Origin: a virus | Reading direction: 5' to 3' (one strand) | DNA: 64,000 nt | Virus record (IMG/VR): IMGVR_UViG_3300007512_000008 | Coordinates: 62,001-126,000 of that record | Part shown: piece by piece, positions 48,727 through 57,090 of the stretch | Layout of the letters: the number at the start of each line of letters is the position of its first letter | Numbering within the stretch: the first letter of the stretch is position 1 | Position numbers and translations under genes: made by a program | Notes under the pieces: generated by a model | What the model was told of the DNA's origin: nothing | Databases searched by the model: none | The model's input: only the letters and a program-made list of their open reading frames with translations

Positions 48727-50046
48727 ATGTCCCACGACAACGACGAATCTCGCGCCGGTCTGGTTCCGTTTTCTCTGGACCAGAATCCTGCTCCCGGACC
48801 CTCCCTCGAGGGCCAGGACTACCAGGACAAAAAACAGGCCTTGGTCAACCAGATCATGGCTACTTTCCGGAAGCTCTTGCCCTCCAACTATGTGGCGGAA
48901 ACCAACGGTCCGTGGTACTCTCTGCAGTTCCAGGCAATGGCGGAGCAGCTGGCGGATATCCAGCTGGAGGTTTCCGAGATCTACAAGGACTCCGACTGGG
49001 ACTTCACCCGAACGGACTTCCTGTGGTCTGTATTGGGGCAGATGGTGTTCCCCGGAGCTACCGACAGGTCTGGGATCCCGGACATCAGCTCGGATCTGGC
49101 GTATCGAGATTTCCTCCATCAGATGGTGGTTCAGCTCCTCAAGGGGGCGACCACCGAGTCCATGGAAGGAGGCGTGGACGCTCTGGGAGATGATTTCATC
49201 TCTACTGTCCTCGAGAGATACCTGGCGTCCCCCCCTCGGGACCCGAACGGTGCATACACGATCAAGGACCAGTTCACAGTCGATATCTTCATCGAGACCG
49301 AATCCGGGGGCTTTCCTGGAGACCCTACGGTCACGGAGAGAAACGCGCGCCTGGTCCTCTCCGCCCTGAAGCCTGCCCATGTCATCTACACATATAGCCA
49401 CCTGTTCCGCGACGCCTTCGATCAGATCGCGGATGATGCAGGAGGTCCTGAGTCCTGGGAGATCGAGGACTACCGCTATGACGACATGCGGAAGTGGTGT
49501 CATGGATTCAAGGGCATCACAGGAACGGGGGAGACCCTCTCCAACAGGACCCTCTTCTCAGATCCTTCCCTCTCCTTTGTTTCTATCACCAAGAACGCGG
49601 TGTTGCGGGTCTTGTCAGGCCCCAACGCCGGGGCGTACAGGGTCGTGGGGACGCGTGCTCTCCTGAGCGGGGCTACGGCTACCCCAGCCTCCTACACGGT
49701 CTCCAGCGGGGGCTCAGGGACTCTGGTAGCTCTCGAGGACGATGTGGTAGAGGATACTTCCCGGGATTGGGGGGCTCTCGCTGTCGACACTACGATCACG
49801 ATCCTCGACGGTGTCAACGCAGGCACCTATCGTCTCCACGCTGTCCTGGGCTCTACTGGGGGTCTGGTCGGGAAGCCAGGGGTGTCTGGGGACCAGGTCC
49901 GTCTCTCCCCTTCGATCCTACAGGTGGAGAGACGGATGCCTTCCACCGCGGTCGGCCAGAGCTATGAGGTAGAGGTGGATAGGCTCGGCCACAAGTCGCC
50001 CAAGACGGTCTCCGCTGAGGATGTATCGGCGCAGTTCTACCTCTGA
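48727..50046 (+). CDS. Baseplate/tail structural protein
   Basis: 439 residues from ATG 48727. The N-terminal region (QALVNQIMATFRKLLPSNYV, QFQAMAEQLADIQLEVSEIY) and FLWSVLGQMVFP...YRDFLHQMVVQLLKGAT resemble proteins that assemble at phage baseplates and neck. Residues ~270-439 add beta-rich units with NAGAYRVVGTRAL and NAGTYRLHAVLGS, a repeated GxNAGxYR turn found in phage tail proteins. Its stop overlaps the next start (TGATG). Class call good; exact role unknown. Confidence 0.65.
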   Translation: MSHDNDESRAGLVPFSLDQNPAPGPSLEGQDYQDKKQALVNQIMATFRKLLPSNYVAETNGPWYSLQFQAMAEQLADIQLEVSEIYKDSDWDFTRTDFLWSVLGQMVFPGATDRSGIPDISSDLAYRDFLHQMVVQLLKGATTESMEGGVDALGDDFISTVLERYLASPPRDPNGAYTIKDQFTVDIFIETESGGFPGDPTVTERNARLVLSALKPAHVIYTYSHLFRDAFDQIADDAGGPESWEIEDYRYDDMRKWCHGFKGITGTGETLSNRTLFSDPSLSFVSITKNAVLRVLSGPNAGAYRVVGTRALLSGATATPASYTVSSGGSGTLVALEDDVVEDTSRDWGALAVDTTITILDGVNAGTYRLHAVLGSTGGLVGKPGVSGDQVRLSPSILQVERRMPSTAVGQSYEVEVDRLGHKSPKTVSAEDVSAQFYL

Positions 50047-50735
50047 TGCTGTACACAGATAAGCACATCGCTGCCTGCCAGCCTCGAACAGGATCCACTG
50101 CTCGAAGACACCGGTTCTCGAGGGTCCTCGGTGCCCGGACCATGTTCACCAAAGATGGGAAGGAGTTCCATGGACACATGCCTCTCCGTGTTCTTCCTCC
50201 TGAACTTCTCGAAGGCCGGGTCGGGGTGGCTACTGTCCGGGACCCCTTCAGCTGGATGGTGTCCGTCTACTTCCGATTGGTCGCGTTCCCTCCGGGGAAG
50301 ACCCGTGACTTCCTCAAGAAGTGGGGCGGGGGAACGCACCGATGGGATCGTGTCCTCTACGGGTGGACCCACCCCGGGGAGATCGAGTCTCCTATGGAAA
50401 GGCATGCTTGGGCGAACCCCTGGGGATCCCAGACGTCCGGGACCGAGGGCCTGTGGAGCGCCTCCGTCCGCTGGTATCACGAAGGGGCCTCGGTCTTCAT
50501 CGATACAGCAAGGCAGAACGAGGGCTGGGCTTCTCTGTATCCTGAACACCGCGATGCCCTGATAGAGTGTGGGCGGACCAACGAGTGGGACCACCCTCTT
50601 GTCGGGGACATGTTCACTCCAGAACAGGAGCGCTGGGTCCAGGAAGCCGATGGGGATCTGATGGAAGCCCTCGGGTATTCGGGAGTAGGCCAACCCAGCA
50701 CCAACATGGTCTCCGAGTTCCCGGTCATGCGGTAA
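50046..50735 (+). CDS. Sulfotransferase-like protein 2
   Basis: 229 residues, ATG overlapping the baseplate gene's stop. HIAACQPRTGSTARRHRF fits the PAPS loop (PRTGST) and GVATVRDPFSWMVSVYFRLV the 3'-phosphate site (RDPxxxxxSxY). C-terminal LMEALGYSGVG parallels sulfotransferase ends. It is distinct in sequence from the gene at 47987. Coupling to a tail gene is odd for an enzyme and may mean late expression, perhaps to modify virion or host surface glycans. Confidence 0.7.
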   Translation: MLYTDKHIAACQPRTGSTARRHRFSRVLGARTMFTKDGKEFHGHMPLRVLPPELLEGRVGVATVRDPFSWMVSVYFRLVAFPPGKTRDFLKKWGGGTHRWDRVLYGWTHPGEIESPMERHAWANPWGSQTSGTEGLWSASVRWYHEGASVFIDTARQNEGWASLYPEHRDALIECGRTNEWDHPLVGDMFTPEQERWVQEADGDLMEALGYSGVGQPSTNMVSEFPVMR

Positions 50736-50745
50736 TCAGTAATAT

Positions 50746-50824
50746 GCTCCCGTAGCTCAGTTGGTTAGAGCGCTGGGGTTTAAGTCCTGGGTCGTCACCA
50801 GTTCGATTCTGGTCGGGAGTTCCA
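50746..50824 (+). tRNA. tRNA with atypical anticodon arm (UUA or UAA anticodon unclear)
   Basis: Acceptor GCTCCCG / CGGGAGT (one G-U), D arm GCTC...GAGC with AGTTGGTTA loop, T arm ACCAG-TTCGATT-CTGGT and an encoded CCA are all clear. The anticodon arm is odd: the best pairing (CTGGG with CCTGG, two wobbles) leaves an eight-base loop GTTTAAGT and a six-base variable loop. Read with a normal seven-base loop the anticodon is TTA (would read UAA stop) but the stem has a T-T mismatch; shifted by one it is TAA (Leu). Discriminator is T. 79 bases with CCA. Confidence 0.75.
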
Positions 50825-50837
50825 TCTTGGGGGGTGT

Positions 50838-51263
50838 GTGTTACGTGTAGTGGATATCACGGAGGCGGAGAGGGTTCTCAAGGATCTCGAGAAGAGGGCT
50901 CTCCTCCGACCTATCTCGTGGGAGGTCCTGAAGATCGCCAAAGAGAAGGGCGTCCTCCCGCCGACCAACAACGAGCTCACCGTGCGGCTGGCAGGTGGGC
51001 TGCAGGTCACTCTCACGTTCGAGCACCAGCAGTACGGTTTGGTCCGTCACGCATCCTTCTCCACGGTAACTGGGGAGGCTGAGTCTATGCCGGCTCCGCT
51101 CCTCATTCGGGAACTGCTTCCCTTCCTTGGGTTCACTGGTTCTCTCAAGGACTGCCACCTGTGGATCGAGGACCTCTCCCATGGAAAGAAGGCCGTCAAT
51201 GTCATCCAACCGCATGACGGAGACTGGAGTCCTTTCATCACCGATAGACCTGGGAGTGTGTGA
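50838..51263 (+). CDS. Unknown 141-residue protein
   Basis: GTG start 13 bases after the tRNA's CCA, with a weak G-rich ribosome site. EAERVLKDLEKRALLRPISW is a helix; NELTVRLAGGLQVTLTFEHQ and HASFSTVTGEAES are strands. A small alpha/beta protein with no recognised motif. It overlaps the next gene by 65 bases, unusually long for this genome, so one of the two starts may be wrong. Confidence 0.45.
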   Translation: MLRVVDITEAERVLKDLEKRALLRPISWEVLKIAKEKGVLPPTNNELTVRLAGGLQVTLTFEHQQYGLVRHASFSTVTGEAESMPAPLLIRELLPFLGFTGSLKDCHLWIEDLSHGKKAVNVIQPHDGDWSPFITDRPGSV

Positions 51264-51984
51264 GGGCTGTCCCACCCGTAGTCGGTGCCACTCAGCTGCC
51301 TGGAACGCGACGGCCAAGCCGGATTCCGTCCCCACCAAGGCGGAAGAGATCTCTATGGTCCACGAGTGCGTCTCGTGCTTCGATGTTCGCCTGAGCTTCT
51401 TCGGCGGGAATGAGGCGTTCCCCATCCCGGATGAGTGTCCCCGCAGGGGTGGGAGCTCTGGTAGCTGGCGGGAGTGCGGGGAGTGCTATGCCTACAGGGA
51501 TAGTGTGACCCGACCTCCCCTGACTCCTGAGATGAGGGAAGCTTCCCGTGGTCTCTGGGTTTCCATCGTTGAGCGAGTCCAGGACCGACTTGAACACGGC
51601 CCTGACTACCACGACCTTCAGCAGGAGCGCAAGGCCAAGGAGGCCGTATCCCGATTCGGTGACGCCATAGACCAGTATCCCGCTCTCCGGAAGCTCACGG
51701 AGTCAGGAGAGTCGAATCCCGAGGGCCTCCACAAGCTGGTCTCGTTTCTTGACGCTCTACTGGACACGGCCCCCGGAGAACCGGACTTCTCTGGAATTGA
51801 CTCGGAACGGGTCGGGCTGGAGCTGATGGATGGCCTCCTTCAGTCCCTCCAACGAGGGCACGAAACCCCAGACTCCTGGCTTCGGGAATGGAAGGTCTGG
51901 TACACGAACCGGCGTCCGTTCTTCCGGTTGTTGGGCTATAAGGGGGAGGGGGAGAGCAAACCCCGAGGTCCAGATGTCTCCTGA
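51199..51984 (+). CDS. Unknown protein with several zinc knuckles
   Basis: 261 residues from ATG 51199 (AAGAAGG upstream); ATG 51214 is an alternative. The N-terminal third is Cys-rich: CEGCPTRSRC, CVSCFDVRL, CPRRGG and CGECYAY, likely two or three zinc sites. The remainder is helical (VQDRLEHGPDYHDLQQERKA), ending with an aromatic-basic segment (WYTNRRPFFRLLGYKGE). Not recognised; it overlaps the next gene by 11 bases. Confidence 0.5.
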   Translation: MSSNRMTETGVLSSPIDLGVCEGCPTRSRCHSAAWNATAKPDSVPTKAEEISMVHECVSCFDVRLSFFGGNEAFPIPDECPRRGGSSGSWRECGECYAYRDSVTRPPLTPEMREASRGLWVSIVERVQDRLEHGPDYHDLQQERKAKEAVSRFGDAIDQYPALRKLTESGESNPEGLHKLVSFLDALLDTAPGEPDFSGIDSERVGLELMDGLLQSLQRGHETPDSWLREWKVWYTNRRPFFRLLGYKGEGESKPRGPDVS

Positions 51985-52408
51985 CGAACGTTCTTCCCTG
52001 ATCCAGAGGGCTGCCTCTTTTCCCAAGGGTTCCGTGGAACGACGGGAGATCCTCGCTGGTCTCAAGCAGGCCAACACGGTGGTCATCCCTGTCCCGTTCC
52101 CTGCCGAGTCAGGCCAGACCTTTGAGGAACTGGGTCTCTCCTACGGAAATCCCGAGGAGGACGCTGGTGACGGCCTGGAGGACACCCAGCGGAACGTCCT
52201 GTCCTACCTGGGGAAGCGTCGCTCGGAGGACATCCAGGTGATCGGAGGGGAGGGCGCCAACCTTGAGCTCCTCCGCGCCGCCTGGAAGAAGGGCCGGACT
52301 CTGGGTCCTATCCTGGGAGACTTCGGCAATGACGAGGCGGTGGCTGGGACTCTGGGGCGCATCAAGGCTGTCATGGTCCCCTCCTACCACACTGTTTGGA
52401 TGATCTGA
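51974..52408 (+). CDS. Unknown 144-residue protein
   Basis: ATG 51974 with GAGG upstream. N-terminal MSPDERSSLIQRAASFPKGS followed by ERREILAGLKQAN is a short helical motif of the kind seen in peptide extensions of phage virion and maturation proteins (ALIRLAASLPKGSxERRxLL). C-terminal VMVPSYHTVWMI is hydrophobic. The role is not known. Confidence 0.5.
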   Translation: MSPDERSSLIQRAASFPKGSVERREILAGLKQANTVVIPVPFPAESGQTFEELGLSYGNPEEDAGDGLEDTQRNVLSYLGKRRSEDIQVIGGEGANLELLRAAWKKGRTLGPILGDFGNDEAVAGTLGRIKAVMVPSYHTVWMI

Positions 52409-52439
52409 ACGCGGTATAGTTCAGTAGACGGAGAATCCA

Positions 52440-52472
52440 ATGATCGACTACATCCGAGGCTGGTTAAGGTAG
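52440..52472 (+). CDS. Possible 10-residue leader peptide
   Basis: ATG preceded by CGGAGAATCCA encodes MIDYIRGWLR then TAG. It stands at the head of a structured leader for the gene at 52572 and shares the same ribosome-site context (GGAGAATnnnATG). An ORF this short could be chance; it is listed because of the position and ribosome site. Confidence 0.35.
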   Translation: MIDYIRGWLR

Positions 52473-52571
52473 AGTCTCCCCTCTCAGGGGCCTGCCGACT
52501 GCACGAGGCCCTCCTGGGCTGGTGTTCGCTGATACGACCAAAGCGGCACATCACCAACCCAGGAGAATACC
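52473..52571 (+). promoter_or_regulatory. Attenuator-like structured leader
   Basis: Hairpin A pairs CCCCT (52478-52482) with AGGGG (52486-52490). Hairpin B pairs AGGGGCCT (52486-52493) with AGGCCCT (52506-52512); A and B compete for the same bases. Hairpin C pairs CCTGGGCTGGTG (52513-52524) with CACCAACCCAGG (52552-52563), with an inner CGCT/AGCG stem, and its 3' arm takes in AGG of the ribosome site AGGAG (52561-52565). Together with the short ORF upstream it looks like an attenuation or translation-control leader. Confidence 0.45.
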
Positions 52572-53102
52572 ATGTCCCGTGCCCGTACCACCCATCTCAA
52601 GATCAAGATCCACACCCTCGCTGACGAGGCCCGCCATATCCGCCGTGAGGAGCGGAAGGCTCGTCAGAGGGAGTTCTACGCGTCTCCGGACAAGATGATC
52701 CGGAAGGCGGACTCCCTCGAGCGCTTCGCTCGCTGGGCGGACAACTCGGAGAACTCCAGCGCCACCCGTGCGGAGATCAGCTCCGCTCTGGCCGAGGCGG
52801 AGAAGCTCCGCGCCCGCGCTCAGAACTTCGGCGACGAGAGGAAGGCCCACGCTGCCCGGCGGGAGCGTCTCGACCTCCGAGACCATCGCAAGGGGGTCGT
52901 GCGGACGATGTCCCGCTCTTGCCTGCTCGCCTACGGCTACCTCCGGGGCGTTCCGTACGCGAAGATCGAGCAGAATCACCGGGAGGACAACTATCCGAAC
53001 TGGCGGGAGGCCGAGAAGATCATCAAGCGGTTCGGCGGAGATCCCTCTGGGTTCCGCCCCTGGCTGAAGGGGGAGACGGAGGTGTCCTGTGCGGCGAAGT
53101 AG
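52572..53102 (+). CDS. Unknown basic helical protein behind structured leader
   Basis: 176 residues. Almost all helical and strongly charged (EARHIRREERKARQREFYAS; RARAQNFGDERKAHAARRER), net basic, with a C-terminal segment PYAKIEQNHREDNYPNW. Codons are highly C/G-biased, suggesting strong expression. Possibly an RNA- or DNA-binding protein. It overlaps the next gene by 14 bases. Confidence 0.55.
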   Translation: MSRARTTHLKIKIHTLADEARHIRREERKARQREFYASPDKMIRKADSLERFARWADNSENSSATRAEISSALAEAEKLRARAQNFGDERKAHAARRERLDLRDHRKGVVRTMSRSCLLAYGYLRGVPYAKIEQNHREDNYPNWREAEKIIKRFGGDPSGFRPWLKGETEVSCAAK

Positions 53103-53454
53103 CTGCAACACAGGAGGCTGTTCCCCGGAGCACATCTGGGGACTCCTCCGTCCCGACGGCCGGCTGGCGCGCTTCTCGTTCAGCCACTCCGTCTTGACGT
53201 GGGTCAACAACCAGGCCCTCGAGGGCAGGGGCCGCATCCAGCGGTTCCGGTTCCTCCGGGGCCTCCCCATTCCCCCCGGAGGAACCTCTCGTTCGGGCCT
53301 CTACGCAATCGTGGCTGAGCGCGGTTCCAAGGGCCGCGTGCTCCGGGTGTGCTACTCGAAGGAGGCAGCGGACTTCTTCCGTGAGCCGGGCGCTCGATCC
53401 ATTCATGAGTTTTGGCTCGCTCCGGAAACTCTGGCCCTGAGGAGGGCAGCATGA
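53089..53454 (+). CDS. Unknown 121-residue protein
   Basis: MRRSSCNTGGCSPEHIWGLL then a basic beta-rich middle (LARFSFSHSVLTWV; RIQRFRFLRGLPIPP) and GLYAIVAERGSKGRVLRVC. N-terminal cysteines (CNTGGC) may bind metal. ATGA overlap with the next gene. No family recognised. Confidence 0.5.
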   Translation: MRRSSCNTGGCSPEHIWGLLRPDGRLARFSFSHSVLTWVNNQALEGRGRIQRFRFLRGLPIPPGGTSRSGLYAIVAERGSKGRVLRVCYSKEAADFFREPGARSIHEFWLAPETLALRRAA

Positions 53455-53879
53455 AGTCCAATATCCAATGGGGCTGGAAGGTCAGCTGTGCTCACGAGAG
53501 CTGTTCGGAGCACCTGGAGGTCTGGGGTCCGATGAAGGGGGACACCGAGTATCCCATCGTGCCCGGTCTCATCAGCGGTTGGAACAAGCCCGAAGAGTAC
53601 GGAGGATGGTTCTTCTGGAGCTTCCCCAAGGAAGGCCAGCGGTTCTACAGGGCGTTTTGCTCAAAGCACTCCGCAGCCGCGTTCACCTGGCGGGACGCGG
53701 ATATCTCCTGGCATCGCAGACTCCGCGAAGCTCGAGACGCCCAGAAGAACTCCATCATCCACAAGTTGGAGAAGTGGGGCCGGAAGAAGTTCGGACTCCG
53801 GATGAAGGGATACATGGAAGACTGGTACAAGAAGAACCCGAAGCCGGCCCCTCCGTGGCCGGTAACGGAGAGGGACTGA
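53451..53879 (+). CDS. Unknown 142-residue protein with CxxxxC and CxxH
   Basis: ATG 53451 overlaps the upstream stop (ATGA). WKVSCAHESCSEHLEVW and later AFCSKHSAAAFTW could make one zinc site (C..C..C..H). The C-terminal half is a basic helix (KLEKWGRKKFGLRMKGYMED). The same compact layout is seen in several small zinc proteins elsewhere in the window. Confidence 0.5.
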   Translation: MKSNIQWGWKVSCAHESCSEHLEVWGPMKGDTEYPIVPGLISGWNKPEEYGGWFFWSFPKEGQRFYRAFCSKHSAAAFTWRDADISWHRRLREARDAQKNSIIHKLEKWGRKKFGLRMKGYMEDWYKKNPKPAPPWPVTERD

Positions 53880-53888
53880 GGAGGCCTG

Positions 53889-55160
53889 ATGGGTCGGTTG
53901 AAGAGCTACAACTACGAGGCGCGGGAAGTCTTCTTCACGGAGGAGAACCGTATTCTGGAGAATCAGACCCGACACGGTTCCGACTGTGGGAAGTTCTACC
54001 TCGTGGTCGATGTCTACAAGACCAAGAAGGGCTCGTGGAACTACACCCGGGGCCGTGTGTTCCGGACTGGAGAGGACGAGCCCATTCCCATCGCGGACAT
54101 CAAGAGGAACTACGGAGGGTTCGGATTCGCCTGGGTCTACGTTGGCCCCCATAGGAAGCCGTTCCTGGTCTGCGGGTTCGACTACCAGGGCCAGACGTTC
54201 GTGGATCTCAGCACTGGCGAGCGCCGCGACGAACTCTCCCCAGGAGCGGAGAAGGGCTTCGGGTTCTGTTGGATCCACCGGGTTCAGCTCAAGCAGACCC
54301 CGGATATCCTCCAGGTCAGCGGCTGTCACTGGGCGTGCCCCTACGAGTATCGGTTCTTCGATATCTCGGACCCCATCGGGAAAGGATGGCCTCAGGTCTC
54401 CATGCCGGAGGAGCACCTCTCTTTGGATTGCCTGGGTAAGACTCGGATCATGGAGACCGGTGAGAACAACTTCTCCTGGCATATGTACGAGGGTGTGTTC
54501 ATCGGGACCGGGGAGTGGCATCGGGATGTGGAGGACACCAGCTTCGACCTACACTGCGAGGTCTCCAAGCTGAAGATCCAGGGAGGCTCTGCAGAGGAGA
54601 TCGAGGCAGCCAAGGCAGCGGAGAATGCTCATGATGAGAAGTACTCCGACCCAGAGGATGATCCACACCTCTGGGACACGGAGCTTCTCATCGATCGGAA
54701 GTTCGAGTTCGTCCGGGACGCTCACGGAGTCTATGCCCGGCTCCTCTCCGAGACCAAGCATCCCGTGGTTCTGAAGCGGGAAGAGCTCTATCTTCAGTGG
54801 AAGGAGAAGCGTCGGGCTCAGGAAGCCGAGTGGAAGCAGGACCCAATCTTCCAAGAGCTCTCCAACACCATCCCCTTGAAGGGCCGTGTGGGAATCGGAT
54901 CCCCTTCCTTGAACGACAAGTGGAAGGGAGAGCCGAACCCAGCCTTCTTCCGTGTCACTCTCGGAGACCCCAAGGGGGAGGAGAACCTCGCAGCATCCCT
55001 CCAGTGGGGAGTCAATGAAGGGCCGCTGAAGCTGTCCTTGTGGTTGCGGGGGAAGGGGGATGTAGAGAAGCCCCAGTTCCCCCGCACCTCCGAGGGCCTA
55101 CACCAAGCCCTACGACGCAGCCGTGAGTACCTGGCTGGGGGCTCCTCCGACCAGGAGTAG
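53889..55160 (+). CDS. Unknown 423-residue beta-rich protein
   Basis: Residues ~60-200 look like repeated beta blades: GFGFAWVYVGPHRKPFLVCG, FVDLSTGERRDEL, FGFCWIHRVQLKQTPDILQV and YEYRFFDISDP, suggesting a beta-propeller or related repeat fold. A helical segment follows (EEIEAAKAAENAHDEKYSDP) and then an alpha/beta end. No catalytic motif. The last 51 bases overlap the convergent gene at 55110, an unusually long tail-to-tail overlap. Confidence 0.5.
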   Translation: MGRLKSYNYEAREVFFTEENRILENQTRHGSDCGKFYLVVDVYKTKKGSWNYTRGRVFRTGEDEPIPIADIKRNYGGFGFAWVYVGPHRKPFLVCGFDYQGQTFVDLSTGERRDELSPGAEKGFGFCWIHRVQLKQTPDILQVSGCHWACPYEYRFFDISDPIGKGWPQVSMPEEHLSLDCLGKTRIMETGENNFSWHMYEGVFIGTGEWHRDVEDTSFDLHCEVSKLKIQGGSAEEIEAAKAAENAHDEKYSDPEDDPHLWDTELLIDRKFEFVRDAHGVYARLLSETKHPVVLKREELYLQWKEKRRAQEAEWKQDPIFQELSNTIPLKGRVGIGSPSLNDKWKGEPNPAFFRVTLGDPKGEENLAASLQWGVNEGPLKLSLWLRGKGDVEKPQFPRTSEGLHQALRRSREYLAGGSSDQE

Positions 55161-56129
55161 CACGGTCAGGTATTCCATGACCTTGTCCTTGGTCCAGGCG
55201 TGGATGTACACCCGGGTCCCATCCTCCGACACACCGAAGGTGACTCGGTCTTCCTCAGCGAGCTTCCGGATCGCTGAGTTGTTCCGGGCGACCTGGTACT
55301 CGACACGGAGGCTGACCACACGCTTCCGCCAGCCCATCACGATGGTGGTGTCTCCGAACACGGCCCGGAACCAGGGCTCCTTGCCTCCGTAGCCGTTCTC
55401 GACGGGAATGCGTTCTCCGAGGTCGATGCCTCGCTCTGCCATCTCTGTCCAGACGGCGTCGAAGTACTCCCGGTTCTTGGTGATGATGGGGTCCTCGGGG
55501 ATCGGCAGGTACTCCGAGTAGGCGGGGTCGATCTTGGACCAGTGCGTGTAGGAGTCTCCGTTCTTGTCCGTCTTCCGTATCGCGAAGTAGCCAACGACAC
55601 CGGTGATCTCCGGGAAGGCCGGCGGATACAGAGGTCGAAGGAGATCATCCGGATAGGTCAGGTACACACCCTTCTTCAGGGGCTTGTCTCGGGACCCCCA
55701 GGTCTCGTCGTGCAGCTTCTGCGCGTCCTCGGGGCAGTCGTGGTAGCTGATCTGGTGGTCGGTGAAGAGCGGAGTGCTTCCGTGGAGATCCGGGAACTTC
55801 ACGTAGAAGACCTCCTTGAGCCAGGTCGCCCACTCCAGGGTCTCGTGGGCCTTCAGTGCAGCGAGCCGATGGCGCCAGGTGGGGAGGAGAATCTCGTTCA
55901 TCCACCAGGACAGACGCTTGGGGAGCATGAGCCGGTCGCGCTCATCCCGACACAGGCTGGTGTTCCGGACGAAGACCACAACAGCCCCTGCCCGATTGGA
56001 GAGGACCTCAACGGCGGCCTTGCACCGAGAGCACGTGTAGTGTCTCTGACACGAGGAACCCCCGAAGGAGCCCCCTCCTCCGCTGAGCTTGGTTCCATGG
56101 CAGAAAGGGCAGGGGGGTGGCTTGAGCAT
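55110..56129 (-). CDS. Unknown protein with N-terminal zinc ribbon
   Basis: 339 residues. CPFCHGTKLSGGGGSFGGSS then CQRHYTCSRCKAAVEV forms a Lar-like zinc ribbon. The rest is alpha/beta with many aromatic residues (EWATWLKEVFYVKFPDLHG; YLTYPDDLLRPLYPPAFPEI). A C-terminal domain (TRVYIHAWTKDKVMEYLTVL) is followed by a hydrophobic tail. It is nine bases downstream of the gene at 56139, so they form one transcription unit. Confidence 0.5.
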   Translation of the reverse strand: MLKPPPCPFCHGTKLSGGGGSFGGSSCQRHYTCSRCKAAVEVLSNRAGAVVVFVRNTSLCRDERDRLMLPKRLSWWMNEILLPTWRHRLAALKAHETLEWATWLKEVFYVKFPDLHGSTPLFTDHQISYHDCPEDAQKLHDETWGSRDKPLKKGVYLTYPDDLLRPLYPPAFPEITGVVGYFAIRKTDKNGDSYTHWSKIDPAYSEYLPIPEDPIITKNREYFDAVWTEMAERGIDLGERIPVENGYGGKEPWFRAVFGDTTIVMGWRKRVVSLRVEYQVARNNSAIRKLAEEDRVTFGVSEDGTRVYIHAWTKDKVMEYLTVLLLVGGAPSQVLTAAS

Positions 56130-56138
56130 GGGGTTCTC

Positions 56139-57074
56139 CTACAGGGAGGCCAGGGGGATCATTTCACAGAGGAGTTTGGCTCGCTCCTCTGTGAGTCTCA
56201 TGAGGGGGCGTCCTTGAGCATCGAGAGCCAGGAACTCATCGTTGGTCTTGGACACGTATCGGATGTCGCAGTAGGGAGCGGGGTCCTCTTCGAGAGGATT
56301 TGGAAGACAGGCCGGGTTCTGCTTCGATACCGCAGGCTGGTAGAGCCCGTCGGAGAGGACCGAGAAGTCCCATACGTTGGCCCAGTCCTGAGAGGACTCG
56401 GTCTTGACCCGAATCCGGGTCTGGCCCGTCCATTCGATGACCCCAACCTTTCCACTGGGGAGCATCCCTCTGTCTCCCACCTTGGGGAAGGACTCCTTCC
56501 AGCTGTCTTGCAGCTTCTCCACCTTGATTTGGTGGGCTTCCCAACCGTGTATGGGAGTCTCGTCCCTATACACCCCAGTGATGAACGCGCGGAGGTTGGT
56601 GATGGCGGTCCAGTGGGTGTTTCCGCTTTGGGTCTCTATGAGAGCCCGCCTTCCGAATCCTCCGTTCACAATCCGAGACACAACCCCACGTGTCCCCTTG
56701 GGAACCTTGCGTCCCTTGTAGACCTCGACCCAGGATCCGATCTTGACCTCTCGGAGAGCTTCCTCTGCTTCCTCTTCCTTGGCCGGGTCCAGGGCCTGCT
56801 TCTTCTCTGACTTCTCCGCCAAGTGGAGGAGGCGAATGTTCAGGGTGGCGTCTTCCGTTGCGAAGCCTCTCTGAGCCATGCCCTCGCAGCGGATGATGCA
56901 TTCCTCGGAGTTCCCTCCGGTGAGATCCCAGACAGTGGCGAAGGTGGCCTGTACCCACTCTCCGGGGATTAGCTCGGTCTCACGGGTGCTGACGTGGAGC
57001 ACCCGCCCCTCGTGAGTCGGGCTCCCGTGGGGAACCCACGCACCGTCAACCAGCTTTTCCCAGATGATTGCCAT
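56139..57074 (-). CDS. Unknown protein with KOW/SH3-like segments
   Basis: 311 residues. Two similar stretches look like SH3/KOW barrels: IGSWVEVYKGRKVPKGTRGV near residue 112 and VGDRGMLPSGKVGVIEWTGQ near 200. N-terminal MAIIWEKLVDGAWVPHGSPT; C-terminal MRLTEERAKLLCEMIP. The barrels could contact RNA or RNA polymerase. First gene of the unit behind the two-box motif at 57091-57118. Confidence 0.55.
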   Translation of the reverse strand: MAIIWEKLVDGAWVPHGSPTHEGRVLHVSTRETELIPGEWVQATFATVWDLTGGNSEECIIRCEGMAQRGFATEDATLNIRLLHLAEKSEKKQALDPAKEEEAEEALREVKIGSWVEVYKGRKVPKGTRGVVSRIVNGGFGRRALIETQSGNTHWTAITNLRAFITGVYRDETPIHGWEAHQIKVEKLQDSWKESFPKVGDRGMLPSGKVGVIEWTGQTRIRVKTESSQDWANVWDFSVLSDGLYQPAVSKQNPACLPNPLEEDPAPYCDIRYVSKTNDEFLALDAQGRPLMRLTEERAKLLCEMIPLASL

Positions 57075-57090
57075 ATTCTCTCCTGGAACC

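Noticed and set aside
50746-50824. Assignment of the tRNA as a normal tRNA-Leu
   Set aside because: Bacterial Leu tRNAs have a long variable arm; this one has about six bases, so the identity is left open.
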